Assembly (NCBI GenBank): GCA_021205185.1
Contig: JAJPYB010000009.1
Location: forward strand, 62,001 to 126,000
Direction: 5' to 3'
Origin: Ruminococcus sp.
Lineage (GTDB): Bacteria > Bacillota > Clostridia > Oscillospirales > Ruminococcaceae
Length of the DNA stretch: 64,000 bases
Below, piece by piece: positions 41,049 to 51,489 of the stretch; the stretch's first letter is position 1, and every line of letters begins with the position of its first letter. The position numbers and the translations under genes were made by a program. Under the pieces are notes generated by a model. It saw only the letters and a program-made list of their open reading frames with translations. It made no database searches and was not told where the DNA came from.

Positions 41049-41936
41049 TCATTTAAAAATAACAGTATTCTTTTCGTACATGAAAGCAGGGCGATAGGAT
41101 TCCTTTGACTTTCTCAAGCCTTCTATTCCTAAATCCTCTTCCCTGTTTATATATAAACAGTCTGAAGCCTGCGCCCTTGCAAACTCATTACAAAGGCAGG
41201 GATAAGCTCCGTTGACTTTGCTTAAAGCCTTTTCAATATGAACGACAAACGTATCGGAATTAAGCTTTTCGCCAATTGTAAAACCAACCATTTCACCATT
41301 TTGATACAGCACGCCGCCGCTAAGATTTAAGTATTTAAAATTTGTCAAAAACGTATTTATTGCGTATTGCTCAACAACAGCCGAATGCTCGTCGAATTTA
41401 TCAGAAGCGTTAAAGCTTTTAGCAGAAAATTCAAAGCAATCGTCAATCAAGCTTTCGTCAATCGGGACAAAGCTCCAATCGCTTTCCTTAAAACGCTTGA
41501 TATGATTTCTCTTTCCGTGATATTTCTTGCCAGAAAGATTTATCAGATCCTCCGCTTTGTAAATGTAGTCAAAATAATCTCTGTCAGCTTCGACTTCAAG
41601 CCTATCCTCGCCGTAGAGCTGGGTCAGAACCTTTAGCATATCGCTATTTACACCGTTAAGCTTTAGCCTTTTGCCAATTTCACTTGAAAACTCAAGCATT
41701 TTGTCAAACAATTCTTTGTAATCTCCGCTTCCTGCCGGAAAGGTTAAATTAAAAAATTCATATTCAAAGCTTGCGCTTAAATAGAAATCCTTGTATCTTG
41801 AAATTTTAGTATCGCTCAAACGGCACCAAGCAACATTATTAGCAAAGGAATACTCGCACCCTCTGAAATCAGATTTTTTCAGAGCCTCATCAATCCAATC
41901 CTTGTCGCTTAGTTTAATTTGCCTGAATTCTAACAT
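41049..41936 (-). CDS. DUF2156 (phosphatidylglycerol lysyltransferase-like GNAT fold) protein
   Basis: GKKYHGKRNHIKRF, GYP/ANGAYPCLCNEFA, YINREEDLGIEGLRKSKESYRP. Confidence 0.85.
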   Translation of the reverse strand: MLEFRQIKLSDKDWIDEALKKSDFRGCEYSFANNVAWCRLSDTKISRYKDFYLSASFEYEFFNLTFPAGSGDYKELFDKMLEFSSEIGKRLKLNGVNSDMLKVLTQLYGEDRLEVEADRDYFDYIYKAEDLINLSGKKYHGKRNHIKRFKESDWSFVPIDESLIDDCFEFSAKSFNASDKFDEHSAVVEQYAINTFLTNFKYLNLSGGVLYQNGEMVGFTIGEKLNSDTFVVHIEKALSKVNGAYPCLCNEFARAQASDCLYINREEDLGIEGLRKSKESYRPAFMYEKNTVIFK

Positions 41937-41950
41937 TTAATCACCAAACA

Positions 41951-42613
41951 TTAAAACCTATCAATAATTTTCATAATTTCACTTGTGATTTTTTCTTTTG
42001 AATATGGATCTTCTCCGTCGGAGCATTGAATTATGCTCCAGTTAAATTTTTCTGCGGTGTAAAGAGCCGCTTCACGACAGCGTTTTAAAAATTCAACGTC
42101 TACCTCGTGAATATCCTTTTTATTTTCATCACCGTCATACCTTGCGCTCAAAAGCTTTTGAGAAACTGAAATTGGCATATCGAGAAAAATTACGCTGTCA
42201 GGTTTCGGAAGTCCAAGCCTTTCATACTCATAATCAAAAAGCCAGTTAAGAAAGCTATCCCATTCGCTCTTTTCGCATTTTACCATTTGATAAATAGCGT
42301 TTGAGGTAACATATCTGCTTGCTAAAATAAGGTCGCCTGATTTATAAGCCTTTTCCCAATACAGCTTATAGCTTGCATACCTGTCAACAGCATAAAAGCT
42401 CGCTGCTGCAAAGGCGTTAACACCAGCCGCATTTTTGGAAAATTCGCCACCAAGATACATCTTAACAAGCGCTGACGAAGGATTATCATAATCTGGAAAG
42501 CTGATAGATTTATGCGGAGTATTCCTATCACTCAAAAGCTTGTCCACAATTTCAAACTGAGTAGATTTTCCGCTTCCGTCAAGGCCTTCAATTACTACTA
42601 GCGAACCTTGCAT
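41951..42613 (-). CDS. tmk: dTMP kinase / thymidylate kinase-like
   Basis: VIEGLDGSGKSTQ P-loop; DRYASYK, SRYVTSN. Confidence 0.85.
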   Translation of the reverse strand: MQGSLVVIEGLDGSGKSTQFEIVDKLLSDRNTPHKSISFPDYDNPSSALVKMYLGGEFSKNAAGVNAFAAASFYAVDRYASYKLYWEKAYKSGDLILASRYVTSNAIYQMVKCEKSEWDSFLNWLFDYEYERLGLPKPDSVIFLDMPISVSQKLLSARYDGDENKKDIHEVDVEFLKRCREAALYTAEKFNWSIIQCSDGEDPYSKEKITSEIMKIIDRF

Positions 42614-42614
42614 A

Positions 42615-43379
42615 TCACTTAAGCTCCTTGTAATGTTTAACTACCTCGCCCATTTTTTTGCAGGACATTTTTCCTTCAGGACACCTACCAGTCATCACAC
42701 AGGAAGGACCGGCATTGGCAAATATATGAGGAGCAACGCTTTTACAAAGGCGAAGCATTTCATCAGCTACTGCTTTAATTTCCCATTGAGCTCGATTACA
42801 GCAGCGGTGCTTAAAGAAGTTAAATAAGCTTCTTACGTTCATAGTTACAACTATTTTGGTTTCACAAGCATTAGGTAAAACAAATCTTGCGTCTTGATAA
42901 GCTAATTTTTTCGCCTTTTTTAAAGCCTCCGCTTCGTCCATGCCGTCAGCTACCAGCTTTTTTGTGTTCTCTTTAGTAAGAATAACTGCAATCTTGTTGT
43001 AGCTTTCAAGAAGGGCGTTCATCTGCTTGTCAAATTCTTCCTTTGCCTCCCCTGACTGCTCTATCGCAGGAGGAGTAATATATTCAAAGCCGCCTTCATT
43101 TACATATCTTTGACTCTTTTGAGAGTATGAAGCAATTCTATGACGAACGAGCTGATGAGAGCAGGCACGAGAAATTCCCTCGATTCCAAATGTAAACGAA
43201 ACGTGCTCCATAGGACTTTCGTGGCCAATAGATGCCAGCATATTTATAAAGCTTTCGGTCTTTTCCGGAGTAAGTCCTTCACGCAGCGAGCCAATATCAC
43301 TGCTTGAATAGCAAAGCTTTGCTGCTGTTGCTATTGTTTTTTCAGGCTCAGGAGTGTGGGTTAATAGCGTTACCTGCAT
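42615..43379 (-). CDS. thyX: FAD-dependent thymidylate synthase
   Basis: ThyX motif RHRIASYSQKSQRY (RHRxxSxNxxSxR-like); start set at ATG (MQVTLLTHTPEPEK). Confidence 0.95.
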   Translation of the reverse strand: MQVTLLTHTPEPEKTIATAAKLCYSSSDIGSLREGLTPEKTESFINMLASIGHESPMEHVSFTFGIEGISRACSHQLVRHRIASYSQKSQRYVNEGGFEYITPPAIEQSGEAKEEFDKQMNALLESYNKIAVILTKENTKKLVADGMDEAEALKKAKKLAYQDARFVLPNACETKIVVTMNVRSLFNFFKHRCCNRAQWEIKAVADEMLRLCKSVAPHIFANAGPSCVMTGRCPEGKMSCKKMGEVVKHYKELK

Positions 43380-43420
43380 AGAAAATTCAGTCCTTTCACA
43401 ACTCATTACATATTTCTCTT

Positions 43421-43449
43421 AGTATATCATTATTTGACATAAATGTCAA
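43421..43449 (-). promoter_or_regulatory. Putative sigma-A promoter for thyX
   Basis: Minus strand TTGACA - 17 nt - TATACT. Confidence 0.7.
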
Positions 43450-43451
43450 AT
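43432..43451. promoter_or_regulatory. 20-bp perfect palindrome overlapping the thyX -35 box and spacer (putative operator)
   Basis: ATTTGACAT-aa-ATGTCAAAT. Confidence 0.6.
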
Positions 43452-43462
43452 TTGCAAGAACC

Positions 43463-43511
43463 AAAAAAAGCGAAGCTCAAGGTCTGTTTTCAGACAATAA
43501 GTTCCGCTTTT
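43463..43511 (-). terminator. Terminator after recN
   Basis: AAAAGCGGAACT...AGCTTCGCTTTTTTT with inner GTCTGaaaaCAGAC hairpin. Confidence 0.7.
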
Positions 43512-43520
43512 AAATTCTCG

Positions 43521-45188
43521 TTATTCTGAGCTATTGAGCAGGTCCTCTGCGCTCTTTAGCGTTGAATCAGTAATCTTTTCACCGCTCATAATTCTTGCAA
43601 TTTCCTGTTTTCTCTGTTCAAAGTCGAGCGGAATAACGCTTGTTGTGGTTTTGTCGTCGCTCATCTTCTTTTCAATCAGAAAATGCTTGTCCGCAAACGC
43701 TGCAATCTGAGAAAGGTGTGTAACGCATAGAACCTGTCGGGTTGAGGACAGCTCCTTTAGCTTTTTTCCAATTCTCTGCGCTGCTTTGCCGGAAACTCCA
43801 GTATCAATTTCATCGAAAATCACGACAGGAATGTTATCCTTGTTAGCAGTTACACATTTAAGAGCAAGCATAATTCGTGAAAGCTCGCCGCCTGACGCTA
43901 TTTTTGAAATTGGTTTTAAATCCTCGCCGGGGTTTACAGAAATTAAAAACTCAACCTTTTCAAGTCCTGTTGAAGTAAGGTTTCCCTTTTTAAAATCAAC
44001 TCCGATTCTGACCTTTTCCATATTTAAAAATCGAAGCTCGTTTATTACGCTTTCTGTAAAGCTCTCGGCCGCCAATTGTCGCTTTGAGGACAGCTCCTTA
44101 GCTTTTTTACTTACCTCTTTAAGTGAATTGTTGCGATTTTCAGTAACCTTGTCAAGCTCTTCGTAGCTTCCGACAAGCTCGTCGTATTCGTTTTCAAATT
44201 CATCAAGCTTATCGAGCACATCCTTCAGCGTCGGACCATATTTTTTCTTGATTTTTATTAAAGCATCTCGCCTTTCGCTTACAAAGGCAAAACGATTAGG
44301 GTCAATTTCAAGCTTCGACGAAAGACGCAAAAGCTCATCTCTTATATCGGTAGCTTCAATTATAATGCTTGACAGTCTGCTTGCTAATGCTTCAAGGTCA
44401 GAAAAGGAATCGCTGTTTGATTCAAGAATGTCGTTTACAACCTCAAGGCTTGATATAGCGCCGTCGCTTGTATCGTTTCCAGAAAGCAATTCATCGCTGC
44501 TTCTGAGCGAATTTAAAAGGCTTACTGCGTTGTCAGCTAAATTAAACTCCTTTTCAATTTCTTCGTCCTCATTTTCGCTTTCGATTTTAACAGCGGAAAT
44601 TTCGTCGATTACGTCTTTAAGATAATCTATTCTGATGCTTCTTTGCTGATTTTGCGCTGAAAGCTCTTTGATTTTTCTCGAGGTTGACTGAAGCTCCCGA
44701 AACAGCTTTTTGTATTCAGAAAGTTCTTCCTCCAGTCCGCCATAAGAATCAAGTATTTCAAGGTGCTTTGAATTGTCGAGTAATATAATGCTGTCATGTT
44801 GACCGTGAATATCGACAAGCAGTGAACCTACCTCTCTTAGCGAAGAAGCGGAAACTGCTCTGCCATTTATTCTGGCAATGCTTTTGCCTTGCGAGGTTAT
44901 TTCACGCTCCAGCACCAGGCTGTCGTCGTCAGATTCAATCCCCATATTGCTCAAGACCTTCTTAACATCATCGCTAATGTCGTCAAATAGAGCGTTTATA
45001 AGCGCTTTGTCAGCGCCAGTTCTCACAACGTCCTTTGAAACACGCTGACCTAAAATTGCATTTATTCCATTTATAAGAATCGACTTTCCTGCGCCTGTTT
45101 CACCTGTGAAAACATTAAAGCCATTTGAAAAATCTATGGTTGCTTTTTCAATGACAACCAGGTTTTCTATGTACAATTCTCTTAGCAT
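43521..45188 (-). CDS. recN: DNA repair protein RecN
   Basis: FTGETGAGKSILINGINAILG, ISKIASGGELSRIMLALK, IFDEIDTGVSGKAA. Confidence 0.96.
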   Translation of the reverse strand: MLRELYIENLVVIEKATIDFSNGFNVFTGETGAGKSILINGINAILGQRVSKDVVRTGADKALINALFDDISDDVKKVLSNMGIESDDDSLVLEREITSQGKSIARINGRAVSASSLREVGSLLVDIHGQHDSIILLDNSKHLEILDSYGGLEEELSEYKKLFRELQSTSRKIKELSAQNQQRSIRIDYLKDVIDEISAVKIESENEDEEIEKEFNLADNAVSLLNSLRSSDELLSGNDTSDGAISSLEVVNDILESNSDSFSDLEALASRLSSIIIEATDIRDELLRLSSKLEIDPNRFAFVSERRDALIKIKKKYGPTLKDVLDKLDEFENEYDELVGSYEELDKVTENRNNSLKEVSKKAKELSSKRQLAAESFTESVINELRFLNMEKVRIGVDFKKGNLTSTGLEKVEFLISVNPGEDLKPISKIASGGELSRIMLALKCVTANKDNIPVVIFDEIDTGVSGKAAQRIGKKLKELSSTRQVLCVTHLSQIAAFADKHFLIEKKMSDDKTTTSVIPLDFEQRKQEIARIMSGEKITDSTLKSAEDLLNSSE

Positions 45189-45192
45189 TATA

Positions 45193-45654
45193 TCACCCTA
45201 ACAAATGTCTGAGCTTATTTACAAGCTCAATTGCAGATTGCTCACTTTTAAGCACAACTAAAATAGTATCGTCGCCTGCTATCGTTCCAACGACCCTTTC
45301 AAAGTTTGCGTTGTCCAGCTTCGCACAAACAGCCTGCGCCATACCTGTATAGCATTTAATTACTACTGTGTTTATAGCAAAGTCAACCGAAATAACAGCC
45401 TGTGGGAAAATTTCCATTAAAAGCTCAAGCGGCGACTTGCCCTTCTCTTTCAGGCTTGCCGGTATATCGTAGTGATAGCCGTTTTTAGCATCGTTTACTT
45501 TTATAAGAGATAAATCCTTTATATCTCTTGAAATTGTCGCTTGCGCTGCATTAAAGCCATATTCAGAAAGCTTTGTTAAAAGCTCCTCCTGATCCCTTAT
45601 AATATTTTCAGATATTATTTTGAGAATAGCGTTTTGCCGCTCGGATTTTGACAT
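45193..45654 (-). CDS. argR: Arginine repressor ArgR
   Basis: AQATISRDIKDLSLIKV; GTIAGDDTILVV. Confidence 0.95.
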   Translation of the reverse strand: MSKSERQNAILKIISENIIRDQEELLTKLSEYGFNAAQATISRDIKDLSLIKVNDAKNGYHYDIPASLKEKGKSPLELLMEIFPQAVISVDFAINTVVIKCYTGMAQAVCAKLDNANFERVVGTIAGDDTILVVLKSEQSAIELVNKLRHLLG

Positions 45655-45655
45655 T

Positions 45656-46537
45656 TTATTCTTCCTCCCAGATAGGCTTCAGCGGTTTCATAAGCTTGTT
45701 GGTGACTGATTTAAAGAAGCTTCCGCCTTTAATGTCGATAAGCTCAATATAGTGGTTTGATAAAGAAATTTCAACGCTGTCGCTTGAAGCGATACCTTTA
45801 AGCTCATTTCCGTCAGCCGTCAGGTTAAATACCCCCTCACAGCCGCTTGAAGGTACAAAATGAACGGTAAGCTTTGTGTTTTTAGAGAATATTATAGTTC
45901 TTGACAAAAGCGTATGAGGGCAGATTGGCGTAAACTCAAAGCATTCCATATCAGGCTCGATAATAGGACCTCCGGCTGAAAGCGAATAAGCAGTAGCTCC
46001 TGTTGGCGTTGAAAAAATAACTCCGTCAGCTCGGATGTGAGAAACAGGAATGCTGTTTTTGTTTATAATAAAATCGGCAATCTGCGAGTTGTGATGTTTT
46101 GAAATTACAACGTCGTTAAGAACTGTATAGCTCTCGGATTTTTCTCCTCTGTTGACAGTTACGTTCAGCATCATTCTTTTTTCAGTAGAATAGCTTTTCG
46201 TCAGCAGATTTTCTAAAAGCGGGATTTCATCATGCTCTAAGTTTGCCATAAAGCCGAGCCTTCCGCAGTTTATTCCAAGAAGCTTTTTCTTGTGTAAATA
46301 TGCCGTTCCTGACGCTGAAAGAATTGTTCCGTCGCCGCCTACTGCAATAATAACATCACAGCTTTTAGCGCAGTTTTCTTCATTGTCGAAGATAACATAC
46401 TCAAGCGTTGAAAATTCAGATTTATAAAGCTCAGACATAAAGATGGCTACTCGTCTGGAATTAAAAAATTCACAAACGGAGATTACTGTATCATAGCAAT
46501 TATTCTTATCAAGATTAGGCATTATAAATACGCTCAT
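45656..46537 (-). CDS. nadK: NAD kinase
   Basis: VGGDGTIL, INCGRLGFM, DGVIFSTPTGATAYSLSAGGPI. Confidence 0.96.
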   Translation of the reverse strand: MSVFIMPNLDKNNCYDTVISVCEFFNSRRVAIFMSELYKSEFSTLEYVIFDNEENCAKSCDVIIAVGGDGTILSASGTAYLHKKKLLGINCGRLGFMANLEHDEIPLLENLLTKSYSTEKRMMLNVTVNRGEKSESYTVLNDVVISKHHNSQIADFIINKNSIPVSHIRADGVIFSTPTGATAYSLSAGGPIIEPDMECFEFTPICPHTLLSRTIIFSKNTKLTVHFVPSSGCEGVFNLTADGNELKGIASSDSVEISLSNHYIELIDIKGGSFFKSVTNKLMKPLKPIWEEE

Positions 46538-46565
46538 AATTGTAAAACCCTCCTGTTAATAAGCT

Positions 46566-47357
46566 TTATTTCAAGCTTTCAAAAGCTTCAATTACCTTTC
46601 CCTCAATATCAATAGCTTGCCCTCTGCCGCTATTTGAAAGGTACAGAAGATACTCTATATTACCATCGCCACCTTTAATCGGCGAATAGATTAAACCGCA
46701 AACTAAAAGATTTGTTGCTTCACATTCGTTACAAATCTTACTAAGCGAAAATATATGGTCCTTTTTGTTTTTGACAATTCCCCTTTTGTTTAATGCGCTT
46801 TTTCCGGCTTCAAATTGCGGCTTTACGAGAATAACTGCCTCCCCGCTTTCGGATAATATACTTTTTATTGGCTTTAGCGCAAAGCTAACTGAGATAAACG
46901 ATAAATCAGCGCAAACAAAATCCATTCTTTCTTCAAAGAAATTGCTGTCAATATCTTTGACGTTTACACCCTCAATATTTACAACTCTTTTGTCCTGCAA
47001 AAGCTTTTTATCAAGCTGACCCTTTCCAACATCAACAGCATATACTTTCTTCGCTCCGTTTTGAAGAAGGCAGTCAGTAAATCCGCCAGTTGAAGCTCCT
47101 AAATCTGCACAGACAAGTCCTTTTAATTTCAAGCCAAAGCTTTCAACTGCTGCTTTTAGCTTGTACCCTCCCCGACCGACAAATTGCGGTTCTTTTGAGG
47201 TAACGACAATTTTGTCATTTTCATCAACCAATAAAGAGGGCTTTAAAGCGACTTTTCCATTTATAAGAACTTCGCCAGCTTCAATTGCTCTTTGCGAATA
47301 GGTTCGACTTTTAAAATATCCGTTTGAGTTCAAAAAAACGTCAAGCCTTGTTTTCAT
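46566..47357 (-). CDS. tlyA: TlyA family rRNA methyltransferase (S4 + FtsJ)
   Basis: S4 domain RLDVFLNSNGYFKSRTYSQRAIEAGEVLING; LGASTGGFTDCLLQNGAKKVYAVDVGKGQL. Confidence 0.93.
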   Translation of the reverse strand: MKTRLDVFLNSNGYFKSRTYSQRAIEAGEVLINGKVALKPSLLVDENDKIVVTSKEPQFVGRGGYKLKAAVESFGLKLKGLVCADLGASTGGFTDCLLQNGAKKVYAVDVGKGQLDKKLLQDKRVVNIEGVNVKDIDSNFFEERMDFVCADLSFISVSFALKPIKSILSESGEAVILVKPQFEAGKSALNKRGIVKNKKDHIFSLSKICNECEATNLLVCGLIYSPIKGGDGNIEYLLYLSNSGRGQAIDIEGKVIEAFESLK

Positions 47358-49203
47358 AAAAATCCGCCTTTATTGTTTCATAAATTTTATCGCTTGATAG
47401 TCCTGTTGATTGAAGCGCTCTTGAAACGGACGACTGCTTAACGAAATCAGTAATAGCGTGCGCCTTTATATCAGAATTTATTGAGCAAAGCTTTTGTGAA
47501 ATCGAGCCGTTTAAAATACTCTCCTCAAAGAAATAAACCGTTTCGTATTGTGAAATTATGTCAAAGACCTGCTCCCTGATTGGAAAAATCTGAACAAGCT
47601 TTAAAATATCGGTCTTTATGCCGTCTGCTAAAAGCATTTCACTTGCCTTTAAAACCTCATTGTATAAGCGTCCATAAGTTATTATAAGCGTTTTACCGCC
47701 ATTTTTAACAGTTTTAAATGAGGTTGATACGTATTCATTAGTATCCTTTGATTCATCCTTGCCGCGAGGATACCTGACGCAGACAAGACCGCTATCGCTA
47801 TTTATCGCCTTATCTACGCATTTCCTGAGCTCGCTATAATTGCTCGGCGAATAGATAGTAATGTCTGGAATTGACGTCAAATAGGAAATGTCAAATATTC
47901 CCTGATGAGTTTCGCCGTCCTCACCGACAATTCCCGCTCTGTCAACACCTATTACAGCGTGAGTTTTGGTAATTGCAAGGTCGTGAATCAGCTGGTCGTA
48001 GCCACGCTGTAAAAAGGTTGAATAAACTGCAAAAACAGGTATCATTCCTGCGTTTGAAAGTCCTGCTGCAAAGGTTACTGCGTGCTGTTCGGCTATACCG
48101 ACGTCAAAAAATCTTTTAGGAAATCTTCTTGCAAATTTATCAAGTCCAGTTCCATATTTCATAGCGGCGGTAATAGCGCAGATTTTATTGTTCTTAGAAG
48201 CAAGTCGAGTTACAGCTTCACCAAATACAGCGGAAAAGCTGTCGGAAGGAACAACATCTGGGTTGCCGGTTTCTAAATCAAAAGCGTTTACGCCGTGATA
48301 ACCGCCAGGATTTTTTTCAGCAGGCTGATAGCCTTTGCCCTTTATAGTATTGACGTGAACAACAACAGGACCGCCGATTGACTTTGCAGCTTGTAAAGCA
48401 AATTCAACCTCTTCAACGTTATGTCCGTCAACAGGCCCTACAAATTTAAAGCCCAAATCCTCAAAAAGAGTAGGCATATTATTTTTCAAAACCATGTTCT
48501 TTACTGTGTTCTTTGAAGCCTTGATAGTTCTCTTTAAAGGAGTACCAAGCACGGGCGTTTTATCAAGTATTTTTTCAACTGCACCCTTTGTCTTAATGTA
48601 TTGCTGCTTTGTTCTGAGGGTTGACAGATATTTTGCAAGTCCGCCGACGTTTTTTGAAATTGACATCTCGTTATGGTTTATAATAACGATTATATTAGTA
48701 TCGCTTTTTCCTGCGTTGTTAAGTCCTTCAAAAAACTCTCCGCCTGTTGCTGCTCCATCACCTAAAACTGCTACGGCATAGTTATTTAGTCCTTTTAGCT
48801 TGAAGGCATAAGAATAACCAAGCGCTGCAGAAACGGAGGTTGAGCTATGTCCGGAAATAAAAGCGTCATGCTCAGATTCCTCAGGCCGACAGAATCCCGA
48901 CAAGCCGTTTTCCTGACGCAGAGTTTTAAAGCTTTGGTACCTTCCGGTTAAAAGCTTGTGATTGTATGACTGGTGTCCAACATCCCAGATGATTTTATCC
49001 TTTGGCGAGTCGAACACTCTGTGTATTGCTATAGTAAGCTCAACGGTACCGAGATTAGAGGCTAAATGTCCGCCGTTTGCAGATACCGTTTTTATAAGCA
49101 CTTCACGCATCTGACGAGCAAGCTCATCGCATTGCTCATAATTTAACTTTTTTAAATCGCCTGGAAGATTAAGCCTTTCAAGCATATTATCGCTCTCTAT
49201 CAT
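47341..49203 (-). CDS. dxs: 1-deoxy-D-xylulose-5-phosphate synthase
   Basis: TPP-binding GDGAATGGEFFEGLNNAG; IAEQHAVTFAAGLS. Confidence 0.97.
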   Translation of the reverse strand: MIESDNMLERLNLPGDLKKLNYEQCDELARQMREVLIKTVSANGGHLASNLGTVELTIAIHRVFDSPKDKIIWDVGHQSYNHKLLTGRYQSFKTLRQENGLSGFCRPEESEHDAFISGHSSTSVSAALGYSYAFKLKGLNNYAVAVLGDGAATGGEFFEGLNNAGKSDTNIIVIINHNEMSISKNVGGLAKYLSTLRTKQQYIKTKGAVEKILDKTPVLGTPLKRTIKASKNTVKNMVLKNNMPTLFEDLGFKFVGPVDGHNVEEVEFALQAAKSIGGPVVVHVNTIKGKGYQPAEKNPGGYHGVNAFDLETGNPDVVPSDSFSAVFGEAVTRLASKNNKICAITAAMKYGTGLDKFARRFPKRFFDVGIAEQHAVTFAAGLSNAGMIPVFAVYSTFLQRGYDQLIHDLAITKTHAVIGVDRAGIVGEDGETHQGIFDISYLTSIPDITIYSPSNYSELRKCVDKAINSDSGLVCVRYPRGKDESKDTNEYVSTSFKTVKNGGKTLIITYGRLYNEVLKASEMLLADGIKTDILKLVQIFPIREQVFDIISQYETVYFFEESILNGSISQKLCSINSDIKAHAITDFVKQSSVSRALQSTGLSSDKIYETIKADFYENKA

Positions 49204-49220
49204 TTTAACATTCCTTGATT

Positions 49221-50099
49221 TTAATTTTGTCTTATCAAAAGCTCGCTTGTAAGCTCTTTTAAGTCTTCGGCATTTTCAAAGGCGTCAAGCGCATCGAGTG
49301 CTGCTTGTGTATATTCTCTTGCGAGTTGCTTGGCTTTTTGTAAGCCAAAAAGAGATACAAACGTAGTTTTGTTATTTTCGCTATCGCTGCCTATCGGCTT
49401 TCCGAGCGTTTCAAAGCTTCCCTCGACGTCTAAAATGTCATCGACAATCTGAAAGGCAAGTCCTAAATTGTAGGCGTATTCTCTTGCGTTCTGGCGCTTT
49501 TCATCACAGCCCGCAAGCACACAGCCCATTTCACAAGCGGCGCTTATCAGTGCGCCTGTCTTTTTGCTTTGAAGCTCCTTTAAGACCTCTAACGGTATTT
49601 GCTTGTTTTCGCTTTCGATATCAATTATCTGACCGCCTACCATACCATAAGAACCAGACGCCGCAGATAAAATTCCGACTAGTGTAATTGCTGTTTTGCT
49701 GTCAATTACACCATCCTGCGCTGCATTGTAAATTTTTTCAAAAGCGGCAAAGGTTAAAGCGTCACCTGCAAGCAGCGCAGTAGCTTCGCCAAACTTCTTG
49801 TGGCAGGAAGGCTTTCCACGTCTGTAATCGTCGTTATCCATGCAAGGTAAATCGTCGTGAATAAGCGAAAATGAATGAATCATTTCAATGCAGGTGGACA
49901 CGTCAATAAAGCTGTCGCTGTTAGCGTTACAGGCTTCGCAAAAAAGCAGCATCAAAAGCGGACGAATACGCTTTCCGCCTGCTGTTACGGAATATTCCTC
50001 AGCAGCAAGCACGCTTTTTATAAGCTCAGGCTTGTGAGCAAAATAAGACTCTAATGAAGCGTTGATTTTGTCGGTTTTTTGAGTAACACTTGCGTTCAT
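49221..50099 (-). CDS. ispA: Polyprenyl (geranyl/farnesyl) diphosphate synthase
   Basis: DDLPCMDNDDYRRGKPSCH (FARM), DDILD (SARM). Confidence 0.94.
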   Translation of the reverse strand: MNASVTQKTDKINASLESYFAHKPELIKSVLAAEEYSVTAGGKRIRPLLMLLFCEACNANSDSFIDVSTCIEMIHSFSLIHDDLPCMDNDDYRRGKPSCHKKFGEATALLAGDALTFAAFEKIYNAAQDGVIDSKTAITLVGILSAASGSYGMVGGQIIDIESENKQIPLEVLKELQSKKTGALISAACEMGCVLAGCDEKRQNAREYAYNLGLAFQIVDDILDVEGSFETLGKPIGSDSENNKTTFVSLFGLQKAKQLAREYTQAALDALDAFENAEDLKELTSELLIRQN

Positions 50100-50284
50100 T
50101 TGTCTAGCTCACCGCCGTCAATTTTAGTCATTTCAAGCTTAGCTTCGTCCAATGCAGTTTTGCATTCACTAGCTAAAGTTACGCCTTTTTTATACAAGTC
50201 AAGAGATTCGTTTAAATTAAGCTCCCCTGTTTCTAAAGTTCTGACAATTGTTTCAAGCTCAGAAATATTCTTTTCAAAATCCAT
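50096..50284 (-). CDS. xseB: Exodeoxyribonuclease VII small subunit
   Basis: FEKNISELETIVRTLETGELNLNESLDLYKKGVTLASEC. Confidence 0.93.
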   Translation of the reverse strand: MDFEKNISELETIVRTLETGELNLNESLDLYKKGVTLASECKTALDEAKLEMTKIDGGELDK

Positions 50285-50307
50285 TATAACACTTCTTTCT
50301 TAAAAAT

Positions 50308-51489
50308 TTAAAGTACCTTCGCTTTTACCTCTCCGTTTGAAAAGGTAATGTCGACGACGTCGTCGCTCGAAACGCATTTTGAATCGTTTACAACCTTACC
50401 ATCCTTTAAAACAATAGAATATCCTCTAAACAAAACATTAAGCGGACTTAACGCTTCAAGCCGAGCAGCAAGATTTGTCAATTGCGAGGTCTTATTGTTA
50501 AAGCGGTTATTAGCGGCAAGAGAAAGTCGTTTATTGAGCGATAAATATTTATTCATTGTAATTTCGTACTGCTTCATCGGAGAAAGCAAGGCACATTGCT
50601 GTGAAAGCATTTTGGTCTTGCTTGAAAGCTTGTTAAGGTAAAAGCTCTCGGCGGTACTTAGCCTTTTGCGAAGAACCTCTATTTTACTGTACAGCTCGGA
50701 TATATCTGGAACTGCAATCTCAGCTGCAGCAGAAGGAGTTGGCGCACGATAATCTGCTGTCATATCGCAAATTGTAAAATCTGTTTCATGACCGACAGCA
50801 CTTATACAAGGAGTTTCAAGGTTGAAAATAGCGTCAGCTACATCTTCGCTGTCAAAGCAGGATAAATCCTCATTTGAGCCGCCGCCCCGAGCAATAATTA
50901 TTGTATCAACGCCAAAGCTATCGGCAGCCTTTAATGCTAAGGACACCGATTTTGCGGCTTGTGAGCCCTGAACGATTGCGTGAAAGAGATAAATTTTCAC
51001 CAATGGATAACGTCTTCCTGTTACGTTTAAAATATCCTGCAGTGCAGCCGACGTTTCAGACGCTACAATTCCAATAGACTTTGGCGAGTGAGGAATAGCT
51101 TTTTTGTTTTCTGTTTTAAAGTAACCTTTTTGGGCGAGCTTGTCTTTAAGCTCTTCTAGGCGCTTGGTATAGCCGCCTTCGCCGACAGGCATTACTTCAC
51201 GAACAATTATCTGGTAGGAGCCGTCACGTTCGTATACCTCGATTTCGCCATAAACTACCACCATAGTGCCGTCAGAAAGCGACACCTTTAAATTGCGAGC
51301 GTTACCAGCAAACATTACGCATCGAATGAGCGACTGCTCGTCCTTTAATGAAAAATATATGTGACCGCTTGTTGTTTGTCTGTAATTTGAAATTTCTCCC
51401 TTAACAGAAAGACCGCTGAGCTTTAAATCGCTTTTAATTTTGTTGGAAATATATCTGTTAATTTGAGAAACTGTGAGAATAGACGCCAT
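50308..51489 (-). CDS. xseA: Exodeoxyribonuclease VII large subunit
   Basis: OB-fold LSVKGEISNYRQTTSGHIYFSLKDE; IIARGGGSNEDLSCFDSE; GHETDFTICDMTADYRAPTPSAAAE. Confidence 0.96.
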   Translation of the reverse strand: MASILTVSQINRYISNKIKSDLKLSGLSVKGEISNYRQTTSGHIYFSLKDEQSLIRCVMFAGNARNLKVSLSDGTMVVVYGEIEVYERDGSYQIIVREVMPVGEGGYTKRLEELKDKLAQKGYFKTENKKAIPHSPKSIGIVASETSAALQDILNVTGRRYPLVKIYLFHAIVQGSQAAKSVSLALKAADSFGVDTIIIARGGGSNEDLSCFDSEDVADAIFNLETPCISAVGHETDFTICDMTADYRAPTPSAAAEIAVPDISELYSKIEVLRKRLSTAESFYLNKLSSKTKMLSQQCALLSPMKQYEITMNKYLSLNKRLSLAANNRFNNKTSQLTNLAARLEALSPLNVLFRGYSIVLKDGKVVNDSKCVSSDDVVDITFSNGEVKAKVL

